This document shows positions 50,593 through 63,584 of a stretch of DNA of 64,000 nucleotides, one piece after another (position 1 is the stretch's first letter; each line of letters opens with the position of its first letter). The stretch covers positions 11,459,060 through 11,523,059 of the forward strand of contig OZ026626.1 of the NCBI GenBank assembly GCA_964020975.1, in the 5' to 3' direction. The position numbers were made by a program, and so were the translations under genes. The stretch comes from Hermodice carunculata (lineage: Eukaryota; Annelida; Polychaeta; Eunicida; Amphinomidae). The notes beneath the pieces were generated by a model that saw only the letters and a program-made list of their open reading frames with translations, was not told the DNA's origin and ran no database searches.

Positions 50593-52286
50593 CTGCAACA
50601 GTAAAACGAACTGTTATTTGGAGTCTAATATCAAAGCTACGATCACATCGTCGGCAAAAAATGTTCTGCGAACCAGGTCTGAGCCAGCACACCTTGGTCA
50701 TTCATACGGACTACCATAATTTTTAAAAAGTCAACGACACATCTGTAAAAAATATAAAGGCTGCACACTATATCGCTCCAATGCATACTGATCAATTAAC
50801 CACCAGCAAAGCATTTTGAACGTGAAAAGAAAGGATTTTGTAACACAAACTACAAGTGTAACTTTAATTTATGTTTAATTTTTATGGTTTCATTCATTTT
50901 GTCATTGGAAACCATATAAGAAATTCATATTTAGGTTTTGAATAACATTTGAATGTTACTAACTTAATTCAAACAATGTTATTAACCTACTGAATACCAG
51001 GTGTACATGAAATGCAAAGGGGATAGCTGTGTTTTTCGGTAAATTGACGACATTGAAATGATACATCTTGTGATGACAAGCGTTCTATGGACTATCACAG
51101 GCCATTGGACATTTGGTGCTGGCTACATTCATTATCACTATCCAAAGAAAGAGCACTTGACTGAAAATATACTTAGGCAATTGTTTGTCAAATTAGCGAT
51201 AAATTGTTTCAGAAATGTGTCCGCAGATTATATAATTCAAGCAATCTTAGCCTTGCAGCTATGCTGCTTACCTTTATTCTCCCCTGTACAACCATGTTTT
51301 GTGCCGTCAAGGACTGTGTTCCACATTTTGTACCTGGAATGCTGTAATAGGCATTTTGCTTGTTAAAATAACAGCTCCCACCCCTAATGGTGTAATAAAC
51401 GCATTACACTTGGTGCTCTGTATCGGACACAAATTGCACCTTGCACACTATAACATACAATTTGTATACTAAAATAATCACCAACTGAGCTCACCTAATT
51501 TTAGAGACGACAAGGTCACTTTTGTGATTTTGCCTTTTGCAGTATAAGTACTGACACTCTTAACACAATTTGGGGAAATTTGGCCGGTTTATGTATCTTG
51601 ATTGGAACTGAGTTGGTGACTTTGTTGTGTTTTCAAGGTCACATAGTTATTCATTTAATATCAGTTCCCATGGTATTACAGTTGAAGAAGTTAACAAAAT
51701 TAAATAAAACAAAGCAGAATTCGCAATCTTTATAAAAACTCATTTTGGATCTATTTGGCTTCTTTTGACCCCCTCTTCACACAATAGGTCCCATAAATGA
51801 TGCGATTACTGTGTGTTGGTATTGTCAGTTGTGTATGTGTAGTTCAGGCACAATATGAGGCACATGACTCTTTATTTCACTCCTATAATGAATATCTTCT
51901 ATTTCTAAATGTTTCATGTGTAACAGTGTGACTTGGATGCCAGAATTACCTGTAGTCAAACCATTAATGTACAATCGTTATACATTTGATTCGCTTGATT
52001 ACTTTGGTATCAAATAATTATATAACGATCAAAATTTATTCTAATTACATTGACAACATTCGGCCGATGAAATCAGCAGAAATTTTGTATTGAGAACACA
52101 CTAAATACCATAGCGCGCCGCGAAAAGCTGTTCACTTGTTTCAAATTTGCCACTGAAAGAATTCGAAGTGCTTTACCTATAAAACCATGATTTTATGGGA
52201 CAAAAAGAGGAAGCTACTGCCACTGTCCAGTATATTGCTTTAGTCCATAAAACGGTGGTCTGCCACTTTTTGGTGGCTGCTCATAC

Positions 52287-52479
52287 CTTTTATCAATACC
52301 CGAGAGCGCAACGCATTGCTTCAAACTTTTCAAAATGACCAGGCAAGACCTGGTGTAAGTGTATGCCATCACAATAACTGGTATGGCTACTTGCACGATG
52401 ACTGGGTAAAGGGCTTTTATAAGCTTTTCCGCTGGATGAATGTCAATTCTATGTCGAATACAATAGTGTGTTGCGTACA
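52287..52479 (-). CDS. GPCR gene B: ECL2, TM5 and start of ICL3 (exon)
   Basis: Seen: acceptor ttcctggttgatcag| and donor GATAAAAG|gtatga enclose 193 bp. ECL2 contains YATHYCIRH, giving the cysteine that normally bonds to TM3. TM5 reads YPVIVQVAIPVIVMAYTY with the proline 8 residues before a tyrosine, the class A P5.50...Y5.58 spacing. A basic ICL3 stretch follows (ILKSLKQ). The reading frame is fixed by this sequence, but it starts with two nucleotides and ends with two. It therefore joins neither the favoured TM4 donor (phase 0) nor the TM6 acceptor (phase 0) cleanly. The introns on either side are about 6.8 kb and 1.7 kb. Confidence 0.86.
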
Positions 52480-53446
52480 CTGATCAACCAGGAAGGAATA
52501 ATCATCAAATGTCTGAAAAATACATAGGAAGTACTGGTTTATTTTATTAAAACTTTCAAAGGTAATGTAGCTAATTTTTTACTGCACGTTGTAAGCAAAT
52601 TCAATTGTTCATTTAAGTTCAGAAGTTGGTGCCTTATTGAAAGCAACTGCTACGTGTGTGCATTTCGTGACAAAGAGTATGTCATGCTGATTACCAACTA
52701 CCAATGAAGATCATTAAAATACACGTAAAAGAAGCAGTTACCACTGCTCCTGTATAATCAGTTTGCCACCGCAATAATTTCACAATCAACTGGGATTTCG
52801 TTATGGTCTATGGTCTGTTATCCTGGCTGAGCAACAATAATCAATCCTTTAGTCCGCAAGTCATATCGTTGACTCATGAAATACGAGCACCCGGATATTA
52901 CACACACTTCGTAATGATTCACCATGTGTTTTACTATACTACATATAATTGACATGATTTGCTCTGCTATCATTTTGCATGGTTTGTTATCCTCATTTTT
53001 AAAAGCAGGAGGGTTTTGAAAGAACAAACGTATCTTAACCCACTAGTAATTAGTTCAAAATTAGAAAGGAACGCTTTTACTTCGGCTACACCCCGATGAG
53101 TCCAAGGGATTGCACTCTGACTCATGCTTACTAAATTGGTGCATGTATCTTTGATTTTCGACTCCTTATATAAAATTCCAGAGTGGAGTCTTTTCAATCT
53201 TGGCGTAATGTAGCATCATTCGGGACCCGTAACTTTACTGGTTGGTGCTATGGTTCAAAGCCTAGCTGTTCAATACGATGTTTTGTTAAAATTATATTAT
53301 GAATATTAAGAGCAGGTGTAAGGGTGAATAATGTGAATAATGTAAGGACAGTAATGTACATGCACAAGGACACAATTTTCTTTCAATGTAATGTAATATA
53401 TGAATTAGGTGTCTCTGCACAGTCCATTCTAAATGCTATGTATCAG

Positions 53447-53448
<2 letters not shown>

Positions 53449-53490
<42 letters not shown>

Positions 53491-53497
53491 TATATAC

Positions 53498-53592
<95 letters not shown>
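53449..53592. repeat. (TA)n with CATA interruptions
   Basis: About 140 bp of TA with regularly placed TATACATA breaks in the first half. Confidence 0.95.
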
Positions 53593-53595
<3 letters not shown>

Positions 53596-53599
53596 CATA

Positions 53600-56358
53600 C
53601 TTGTACCTAAAATTATGAAATGACGTAGAACTTTTCATTACGTGCTGAAAATACTAAGGAATTTATCAATTATTTTGCTTCACAATAGAGTCCCAGACAA
53701 ATCCTATCTCCAATCCATTATCCCGATTCATACCAGTTTCAGGACCAGTCCTTTACATTTTATTTTTTATGGATTCACGTTTGTTTCCTTTTCCAATAAT
53801 TAGGCTCAAAGGTTAAAGGTCTGCATTCTTTCCAACATATTCGTTTTCCACAATTAAGACAGTGTTCTGCTATCACCGACTTGTTAATTTCGCCTTGTGT
53901 TCTGCTTTCCTGTGCTAAGGGGAAGAATTTCTTAGCATTACATAAAATCACGTGCTAGGCCTAACTGACCAGTCTAACGGTCAAAATACATCTTTACTTC
54001 CATGGAGAAAGCTGGGGACATCACCGGCGAAATATCCGGATATCAGAAATATTATCACATGGATTAAAAGTCCAAAATAAATTTATGAATTACTAATCAA
54101 CACGTGAGAAAAAATGTCTTTGAAAGAATATATATATTATCTTGTTTTTTTGTGTGTTGTTTTTGTTGTTGTTGTTCTTCAAATTGGTGGGAATATTCCT
54201 TTACCATCTTTGCATCAAATTGTCCTAAGGTGGGGGGTTGGGGTGCTTCTTTTTCAAGCTCTGTCAAGGCGGTCATTTTGCTTATGGTGATGTCCCGGTA
54301 GAAAGGCTTGGTGACCATCACGTAATTTCCAATGTCACATGTGCCCTAATGTTACTTCACTCTTCCCCTGCAAACTGCAGCACTATTTCTGCGATGGAAA
54401 TTCTCTATAAAACTTAGCTGCAAAATGTACTTGCATCTTGTTTTATGAAAAAGGTTATATCTCTTTACAGAGATGAAGGTGACAGATGTTTTTTTTTCAC
54501 GAATAAATAGTATGCTAGGTGAACTGCCAGCAATGTGAGGGAATTTGAACTTGTAGACCTGTTAACTCACATTGCTAGCTGTCAGTAAAGTCAAAGTACT
54601 AAAAATATAGTTCTCTGAATTGCCAAACACAGACTATTTAATTATTCTTCATATTGACGGATTTTCTTCTAGTATCAGCATACCTATAATCACAGCAAAA
54701 CATAATAATCGAGGTCAAGAAACTTTCCTTTGGCGAGGTATAGGCGCACTAAAGTATGTTGTTGAATCAGTCCAAAACTTGGTTATACGAGACTTAAACA
54801 AACAACAACATGTAACGTACTGATAAAAATTCATACTGCCATTATAAAAGCCTATGCTGTAAAATGTTGAAAAGAACTGGTGATCCCGTTGCATTTAATT
54901 CGAGAATGACGTACACGTAAATGCATTATTCCAGTAAGTTGATTTCAATGACATACTAAGGTTTATTCAGGATTTTTGATACATGTACAATATACACGAA
55001 GACGATTGGAAAGAGGAACGAAGATGGAATTATTTCGGATGGCAATTGATCAGAAACGATTTAATGGGCGGGTGACTAGATAACTATTTATGATCATGTC
55101 AACGTAATGCATAACCGCCAGTTAATAGTTCATGTATTGTGCTTCAACCTGGCATAATGCTTCCTTACTCAGTAAGCGTGTAGAATAATTTTGAAACCTA
55201 GCACTTCACCAACCAGCACTCACTTTTGTTATTATAATTGCTTGTAATTGCAACGATTTTGTGCTATGCTCAGTTAGTTTGGGTGAATTATTCCACAACA
55301 TCGTCACCCTGCTTATATGCGAGTATTTCAAAGTTGTGTTGCAGAACCTATCTTATGCAAGTTAGAGTGTCTTTATTAGATATAATATTTCTGGTCTTGT
55401 GTCATCTAGAAAAGACAGCTAGGTGGTAATGTTGTAAATATCAATTAACGCCTTTCAGGTGAAACATCATAAACCACATTTTGCACTCATGAATGGTACA
55501 GGACGAAGCTTGCATCTTTGTTTTGGGTGGCGTACCACATAGTACCATACATAAAGTACGCGCCACACCGAAAGGGTTCGAGTCTGCTAAGGGATTTTTA
55601 AGGAAATGCTAATGGGTTAGTTACATTTTGTACAAAATCTCGGAGAAACAAATTATAGCTCTCGTTTACCCCCCACAAAGTGTATATTTCTGAAGAGTAA
55701 ACTTGCCAGGAAATAAAGGAACACTTTTTTCAAAGATGCACTTATATGTTTGTACAGCATTTACACAAATAAAGCATTCATTTTTTCGATAATTTGGATT
55801 CAACTGCTTTAGTTTTGATACAATAAAGAACGTTCTTTGAAAAAATGTGCCATAGCTTATACGCAAAAGCCTGTTCTGTTTCTCCATGGTTTCTGTCTGA
55901 AGTTGATGTGTTGACACTGTATATACACAACAAAGGTTTCAACTCTCCTCCAGTATTGTGAAAAAACAAGGCCTTATGCAAAAACTTTAAGACCCATTTA
56001 TTTAGTGCAAAGCTTTTAAACTACATTGACAAAAGCTAAATGTTTTATCAAGCAAAACTATAGAAGACGAAAACGAAACAGTTAAGGATGTTGTTGTGAA
56101 CATAATTGTGTGAAAAATGAGTTTCAAAGTCAAACCGTCTTTGAAGGGATAAAAGGCACTCTCTCGCAGTTCTTCCAGTTTGACAATTCCGTAATCATGA
56201 AGCGTTGTTTGTTTAGTGATTAATATGAAATCGTTGAACAATTATGCTTGAAGAGAACGCAATTTATGAGGGTTTTGGAAGAAAATCTTAGTTCTCTGTC
56301 AAACTCGGCATGTGCTGTCGCAGGCATGGCTTCACTCCTGGCCCCCTATAGGCTATGC

Positions 56359-56428
<70 letters not shown>

Positions 56429-56429
56429 A

Positions 56430-56511
<82 letters not shown>

Positions 56512-57330
56512 TCTTTCCGTACACATAAGGTACGCGTAAACGGAGAGAGAACAGAGGCAGTTACATAAGTCTAATACGATGAGGAGATCTCAACCTTACT
56601 GAACAACATGACAAATCAGAAATAAGTCTCATTAACATGTCTATATAGTACACAGGAATTCAGTTGTTTCATTTAGCTGTTGTGGGGGGATTGATTATAA
56701 TTTCCTATCCTGCCCAACGAAAGTTTTTTTTTATGAAGGCTTCAACACGAGTGTCATCAATGTCCTGAATTTATAGGAAAATCACAAAAACCAGCAGCTG
56801 CAGTAGTCATGTTTGCTTCATATCTTTACATGGCCACACCAACATCGCAAATGAAAATCAGAAAGAAGCGTTTGTTCAGTGAAATTACCGATCGTGCAAA
56901 GAAGACAATCGATGAATATTACACTGTTTGGAATGTATCTCCAGCATGTTCAATGGATTTGAGTCTTCTGCGGCTTATGTCAACGTGTTTTGTTCACTAT
57001 GCTTCTGCCCATTTTAGTATAGATTGTACGGGATGTTTCTCAATAAAAAATTGAAAATGGGCACAAAAATAAACTTGTTGCGTCCCATTTATCTCCCTAT
57101 CTTGACAGTTCACCAGAGAGCGGCACCCATGTTTGTTGTTCTCAATGCATTGCGTGGCAGTTTTCGGCAACGGAAGTACTTATCGTCGTCAGCCTGAAGT
57201 GTTTTGCGATGGTGCAAAAGTAATTATTGACAAGGCATAAATTACGACTTTTATTACTTTTTTCCGGTCTCTACTGCAATATTTCATTTCGATATATTCA
57301 ATTTTTCTCCAGGGTTGGAAGTGCAATAAA
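53600..57330 (-). other. Part of the gene B TM4-TM5 intron
   Basis: Contains the (TA)n tract at 56.4 kb and a lone B-box-like GGGTTCGAGTC at 55586. No exon is recognised. Confidence 0.4.
56360..56510. repeat. (TA)n with TAAATA interruptions
   Basis: About 150 bp of TA with three AAATA breaks. Confidence 0.95.
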
Positions 57331-57365
57331 AAAAAAAAAAAGTATAGACCCATATCTTTTACATG

Positions 57366-57586
57366 GATTGCGAAGCAGGCCAAGCCTATATTAATCACTC
57401 TCCATGGCACAGATCGTGGCGTATACTTCCTACCTGCATGTTTGGTGGAGGAAACCGAAGGACTCGGAGAAAACCACCGTGCACAGTTAGAGTGGCAGGA
57501 ACTCTTTCCGCATGCTTCCCCGGCCGTGAATCGAACCCGGGCCGCAGAGGTGAAAGGCGAGCGTGTTGCAGCTCTGCCAACCGTGC
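57366..57586 (-). mobile_element. tRNA-derived SINE with conserved central domain (S4)
   Basis: The reverse complement starts GCACGGTTGGCAGAGCTG (A-box like) and has B-box GGTTCGATTCA. A central part with GGTGGTTTTCTCCGAGTCC and TCGGTTTCCTCCACCAAAC follows. That ggttttctcc...cggtttcctcc core is shared by several SINE families of fish and marine invertebrates as I recall. It differs from S1-S3. It lies in the gene B TM4-TM5 intron. Confidence 0.65.
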
Positions 57587-58805
57587 AATAAATTATAACA
57601 GTAAAAATAATGCCTGAAGGATTTCTAGTACCATGTTTGGATCTATGACCCCATAACTTCGAATGAGTTTCCAAAGCTTATATGTATACTATCGGCCAGT
57701 TTGACAGACTTTTACGGCAGGAAATATCAACAAACATGACATTTAACCAGTCGTCGGAGATAATCACGAACTAGAACAGGCTTTCGGCTTTGCCATGGTA
57801 TCTAGCATTCCAGACATTTGTAAAACATACATGACCCCATTGGGATTGCAGACTAGTAGAAACTTGCATTTTTTTCGGATTTCAAAGCTTTTTCTTGACG
57901 TACACGACTATCAATGGTAGTTTATACTGAATGGACAAATGAATCCATACATTGTACCGCAAATTAAATGTCACTCCCAAAAATATGATGTTGAATCGGT
58001 TACACTACCTACACATGGCAAGACCTGTTCCGACGATTTGGGAGCAGACAACGATTGATTTGCTGTGTTGATAGCACCTTTCTACCGCTAATGAGGAATT
58101 AATTGCAGCAGTGTGGACCGAAACCCAAGTAATTTGAGGGGGATTGGGGGAGGGTTAAACAAGCACCAGCACCATTCACGATTCCAAATACGACGACAGG
58201 AAAGAGCCCGGCATGTCACAGGACCATTTTCCCCTGTACTACGTTCAAGGTGTACCGGTAAGAAGAGCTCGGTATCTGGGGTATTGATTGGCACTGTTAA
58301 TTTACAATCCTCTCTACAATGCGAAAGGTCGACCATAATCTATGGGTTAAAATTGGCGTTACAAGCACAGAAATACATGAAAATCAAGTAAGTTGGGTTT
58401 AAAAACAGCAACAAAGTACAACTGCGTCCTGCCAATCTTCTCAAAGGCACATGGTACCACGCTCATGCACAGGTTGCAGTATGTAAATCACTGCACATGC
58501 TCAGTTCTGGGGCTGGTTTTGGTGTCATGATGCATTAATGTGCAAAGCAAAACCATAACACAAAGACATAGGAACGGTCGTGCCAAGTTAATCTTTTTGG
58601 ATTAAGCATAATTATAACTTGTAGTTGATGTGTTAACATGTGGAAGCATATTTTTCCCCAGAATACCCAAAGCTTATCTTCGAGATGAAATGCTAAAAAC
58701 AAATGGGCCACATTAAATGTGGTTTCTTCCAAAATTAAGAGTACAGTAAATTGATAAGATGATAGGCAGCTCTAACGCCACATGTCTTTACATAATACCC
58801 ACGTC

Positions 58806-58981
58806 TTTCTTCTTCTTCTTCTTCTTCTTCTTCTTCTTCTTCTTCTTCTTCTTCTTCTTCTTCTTCTTCTTCTTCTTCTTCTTCTTCTTCTTCTTCTTCT
58901 TCTTCTTCTTCTTCTTCTTCTTCTTCTTCTTCTTCTTCTTCTTCTTCTTCTTCTTCTTCTTCTTCTTCTTCTTCTTCTTCC
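58806..58981. repeat. (CTT)n / (GAA)n microsatellite, about 58 units
   Basis: An uninterrupted CTT array about 175 bp long; on the gene B sense strand it is (GAA)n within the TM4-TM5 intron, about 330 bp downstream of the TM4 exon. Homopurine-homopyrimidine arrays of this kind can form triplexes. Confidence 0.97.
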
Positions 58982-59313
58982 TCCTGAGGCAATCCATTCC
59001 AAAGATGACACCACATCAAGACTTACATCAGTTATTCATAGCAATGGAAATAAGTTAGAATTGACACTTTCTACTTATACACATTATTGGAAGTTGTATT
59101 GTTCAATTAGTCGTATAACTGAGTGATTCATTTGTAAAACCTTGGTTTTATGATACATAACTGTGGAATGTGTTGGAGCCTTGGGTTTTGTTACGATATG
59201 CCTTGTTCGTGTATATAAATCATGATTATGGTACATAACTGTATTTTACCCAGTCAGGGCTTATGTATTGTTGCAGTACCATTGTTAAACGTAAGATGTG
59301 GTATTATACATAC

Positions 59314-59437
59314 CCAGAAATGTACTTGAGGTAAGGCTATGATAAATCCAGATACCCACATAATGACAGTCAACATAAATATCCGTCTTGAAGCACTCAC
59401 TTGTAGAGAACTAACTGGATGACAAATGACAAGGTAT
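59314..59437 (-). CDS. GPCR gene B: Y of E/DRY, ICL2 and TM4 (exon)
   Basis: Seen: acceptor tttgtaattgtag| opens an exon starting A-TAC, which with the upstream GAA-AG makes E-R-Y exactly. It reads RYLVICHPVSSLQVSASRR (ICL2), then the TM4 helix with the conserved tryptophan in MLTVIMWVSGF and a proline in IALPQ near its outer end. ERY-x-x-x-C-H-P is typical of peptide-type class A receptors. The best donor, TTCTGG|gtatgt at 59313, ends the exon in phase 0. The following exon needs one extra nucleotide; a second GT four bases further (TGGGTAT|gtataa) would supply it and move the end to 59310. Neither choice is proven. Confidence 0.9.
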
Positions 59438-60144
59438 CTACAATTACAAATGACCAATATTACAGGAAACCATTTTTATATGACACGCCAATTTTATTGC
59501 CTTAGAAAACTGTGACAGTCTTATGATGAGCTAAACGTGGATGCAAAGGCTAAACTGTCATGTGACCTCTTGTAAGAATACACGTTCACCTTCTGTCAAG
59601 TACCTCTTTACTGTGCAACATCGGAGTCCTCACTGACGCACTTCTAGAGTCAATTTTTAAAAATAGAAAATAGTATGATATACTTATACGAAGATTAAGT
59701 CAACATGTCTGTATGACCTTTCAACGCCAATTGGCATTAAGTCTTACAACACAAAAGGACCCCAAGGTGCTTTCTTGTAAGTGTTTAATGGTAACCATGG
59801 GTCAGGGAATAATATTACCAAGAATAAGGCCAACACGTCACTTTGACCTGCAAACCAGTTAAATCTGTAAAATCCACGCCTTAGCCTCGAAGCAAAAATC
59901 CACCCATAAACTTCCAGCAGAGGATTTACTACATAAACCTGATTTTAGGATTTATATCCCCTTCCCCTGACTTAAGAGTGGTATTAGAGATTCAATATGT
60001 GCCAATACCTTAGTTCTAATTCTTTCTAAGTGTTAAAGCGTCCAAATCTTTACAAGCCAATCCACATGAATATCCCCAGACAGCATATTAACAGCCACAC
60101 TTGGATAGCCGACAAACAATACATCATCCATTGATCACATAATA

Positions 60145-61491
60145 GTTCATAAAAAACCCGATCATTTTCCATATTCTGAAATTTCAACCCAACGATAACA
60201 TCAAAGAGATTCAAGAGTTATTAAATATGCAGCATTCATCTCCCAATACCAAACGGGAGACACAATTTTGCTCCTGTCTTCAGACAGGCAGTCACTCATA
60301 TAAGGCAACTGGTGGTTTTAGTCTGGTCCTCACAATCTTTGAAACATTCTTCATTATCTATCCACTTTAGTTTTTTTCCCCAACACATAAGGCCTAACCA
60401 TTTAAAACCCAACTCTTAGCACTTGAGCCAAAGATAAAAAGAAACAGGAACAAAGAAAATATGTCACATCGGCAACCTTAAACATTAACTGTCGTATAAA
60501 GTGGAGGTGGGGACATTGGCAACAGTGCCAGAGACACTGAATCGCAAAAAAAGGCAATAAGAACTATTGAATATCAAAATCTGCCAGCCATAAAGCAAAG
60601 TCAAAATTTAGATGCCAAAGGTGAACACGCCAACACCTAAGTATCATTGAAATATATGCGAATGGACATGAAATGCGGTATAAAAGAAAATATCTCTCTC
60701 CTGACTGGATATGGTACCAATCGAAGGTACCAGGACTAACAACTGACTAAGCATTTGCCCAATACTAGGTACATTCAACTGAATGAACTGACAAAAAAAA
60801 GAAGAAATTTATTGTCTGACTCTCCTGGCAATCACACAGCTATTAAAAAGGAACAAAAGAAAAATGAACTATGTCTGACCTTATGACATAGAATCATGAC
60901 AATTGATAATACGAAATATCGTCAATTCTTAGTGTTATTCTGCTTCCTACAGTGAAGTATATGATTGTGATCATCAAAACGAGCAGTGCCAGAGATCATT
61001 CGGAGCCTTAGTCACACCGCCCGTGTTCCTGAACATCCCTAAAATAATCACAGTCTGTTCGGCTTTGGTAGGTTCTTAACTATAATGGCCGAAAATTTAA
61101 GTTGATAAGATTTGAGAAATCGGCAGACACCATGAAATACTCAGTGACTGTGTGCGTTGCATTAAGTAAAAAATTATACTTTTTACACGGGCTATATTAG
61201 TCAAATTTGGGCAGAATGCATTTTATTGGTCCTGTTTTTGTGAAGACCCCCTTCCTTCATCTGAGACTGACTTGGCATGGTTGACAGGTTTAGCCAATGT
61301 GCTGCCTCAATGATGTCTGATTGTTTTTTCCAGTTGCCTTTTATGGGTGACTGCCTGTCTCAAGTAACGAGTGAAATTTGTTTCTTCACATTGGCATTGG
61401 AACATGAATGTTTATGCTTCGGTAACTGTTGAATCTCTTGCTGTCATTGTGGGGTTTGGAATTTATGAATTTGGGTCATGTTTTAGTGTAC
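60145..61491. mobile_element. T element 3: TIR element with TA borders, in gene B intron
   Basis: Left end TA (60143-60144) then GTTCATAAAAAACCCGATC and ATTTCAACCCAACG; right end GGGTCATGTTTTAGTGTAC then TA (61492-61493). The arms are roughly 200-230 bp, including AGGCAACTGG / CCAGTTGCCTTTTATGGGTG. About 0.9 kb of interior has no recognisable frame. Confidence 0.7.
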
Positions 61492-61494
61492 TAT

Positions 61495-63459
61495 TTTAAA
61501 GCAGGGGGCGCATCATATTTTGGTGCAGGCCCTTGTAATACAATGATACAATAGGCCAATATAGAACCAGTATGCACTATCGATGAAAACAATATTTCAT
61601 AACTACACAACACCTGTCTGTCTCAGAGTATATATTTCATTCTGCGTCCATCTCTTGTGCCATCATTCAGCACCTGCTTTGACCACATTAGCCAGGAACC
61701 TTTAAATAGGCCCAGCAGAATTATGTTTCCAGCTGCTGCTAAGTAGTACAGAGAGAACGACTTGTGTGCTAAAATCGTATCAGCTATCACATGCCAGACG
61801 ATATATCCTAGGTATTACTATGCCAGCAAAACTAATGCACAAATTAATAATATCTAAGCCATAAATTTGACATTGAAGACCGAATGGGATGCATCATGCA
61901 TTTGTCTAAAAGATGTCTTAAACTCTTGAGTTATAAGATTTTTGCAATGAGCAGAGCAGTATACATTTGGTGAAAGTTTTGCCTACGGGTGTCCACATTC
62001 GATTTTAAGCGCAGGTGCTTCTGTGCACGCAAACTCGTCCATATAGACAGGAAAGTGAGAAACATAAAAAGCATGCTCTTCTTATAAATTTAGCAACACA
62101 TACATTGTATTCACGATACTCTAATCATATGAAACATAGAGTATTTTTTCGAGAACAGTTCAGAATAGATTGAATTAGATCTACCCAAGTGTGCTGGCAA
62201 AATGTTCCAAAAATGACAAAGCATGCTAACATTCATGGAACATTTGGTCCCTCTGTAAGGGCTATGGGGTCCCAGAAGGGTTAATAAAGACAATGTGGAA
62301 GAAAATGAACAAAAAATTCACGAAGCTATTGGAGCATGCACCTGAAAAAAGAAGAAAAAAATTGCAAAAGGAACACCCCAACTGAGCTTGAAGTGAATCA
62401 GGCTGGTGGTTTTGGAATAGATGTTGAAAATGTAAACTGCAGACTGCTGATGCTCAACACGCGGGTGGATGATTGTAGATGGGAGACAATAAGATATGCC
62501 CGGCCGGCCGACAATTCAGCTGACATAAACTTATACTTTTTTGTCAAACTTTTCATTGCTGCAGTTTCATGATTTTAACTTCATCAATGATATTTCGATT
62601 TATTTGTTTAAAAAGTCAATATGCATATAAAATCTGGAACAACAAAATTCAAATTGACTATTCAGGAGACTTGTAACAGAATTCAAAACACAGGAAAAGT
62701 GAACCGAAATGAAATGTGAACACGGGATCTGAAACATACCAAATAATCATAAACGAAAGATTATGTCATTGATTGAAATACGCGACAGAACAGACAATAT
62801 GGATACAATTGACTGAAATAAAGTCAAAAATTTTATTTCCTTAAACTATTCCTTCCCCATGACAGGTATGTGTATTCGCACACATGACAACTACATATTT
62901 GATATATGTACTCAGCAATGGATTCAGTAATACCCTTATTCAATATGCGTAAAGGATAGTATTTCTTGCATTTTACAGAATCAAAAAGGATTTTTCCCTT
63001 CACAATACTGCAACTTTGCATTCCTTTGGGCACTGTTCACTTTGGTAATTTTCTCATTTTGGAAAGGTCTGCATATTTTTTTTTGACAGTAAAGCCTATG
63101 CATAAACAGTTGAACAATCTACTTTTGTATGCACCCATTTTCTGTACATTTAGATTTTGTCCGCCTTTCTTGTAATATTATTTTAAGTAATTACACCGTC
63201 TGGGATGTATGTTCCTGGTAACGTCGCAAATTATGCAGTGAATGCAGATACCATATTTTGTGGGTTTGCTGATCATTTCAAGTAAGAAACAGCAACACCG
63301 TAAATAATATGCTTGAAGGTCGAGTGCCATGTTTCCCTGCCAACGTTTCTACACACAACCATCACATTTTGGTGAGGTTACCTCTAATTCCTCTATATAT
63401 ATATATATATATGCATATGAAGTAGTCTTTTGTGTCCTCAGCAATACATGTCATCTCAC
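61495..63459 (-). other. Part of the gene B TM3-TM4 intron
   Basis: Contains an R1 3' end at 62.3-62.5 kb and a short TA tract near 63397. No exon is recognised. Confidence 0.4.
62320..62530 (+). repeat. R1 modular repeat, 3' end fragment in gene B intron
   Basis: GAGCTTGAAGTGAATCAGGC, GGTTTTGGAATAGATGTTGA and a terminus with GACAATTCAGCTGAC match the R1 3' module. It lies between the TM3 and TM4 exons of gene B. Confidence 0.5.
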
Positions 63460-63584
63460 CTTTCAATACTAATAACAACCATTCCGGACATTGAAGAACC
63501 TATGGCAAAATATTCTATGAAGTGTATCAATTTACACTCTAAGGAAGAACGAACGACGTCATAAGGGAAAAAATAGTTCATCAT
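63460..63584 (-). CDS. GPCR gene B: ECL1 and TM3 up to the ER of the E/DRY motif (exon)
   Basis: Seen: acceptor tgtatctttcag| and donor GAAAG|gtgaga enclose 125 bp, the same length and phases as the gene A counterpart. The protein reads MMNYFFPYDVVRSSLECKL, then a helix ending MSGMVVISIER. It differs from gene A at 8 of 41 residues, mostly conservatively (V/I, L/I, D/N), while intron flanks show little similarity beyond the borders. This is what a tandem duplicate under selection looks like, at least for part of its history. The exons for the N-terminus, TM1 and TM2 should lie to the right of the window; I see nothing resembling them in the last 400 bases. Confidence 0.92.

Noticed and set aside
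50620-50680. Minus-strand FFADDVIVALI, which resembles a reverse-transcriptase FADD box.
   Set aside because: The open stretch is only about 18 codons and there are no neighbouring RT motifs; it lies just upstream of a good GPCR exon, so chance is likelier.
55520-55605. B-box-like GGGTTCGAGTC suggesting a tRNA gene or SINE.
   Set aside because: No A-box at the proper distance and no tRNA fold is possible.
58735-59126. Long open frames of poly-Glu, poly-Lys, poly-Arg, poly-Phe and poly-Leu over the (CTT)n array.
   Set aside because: All six frames of a trinucleotide array stay open; this is a composition artefact.
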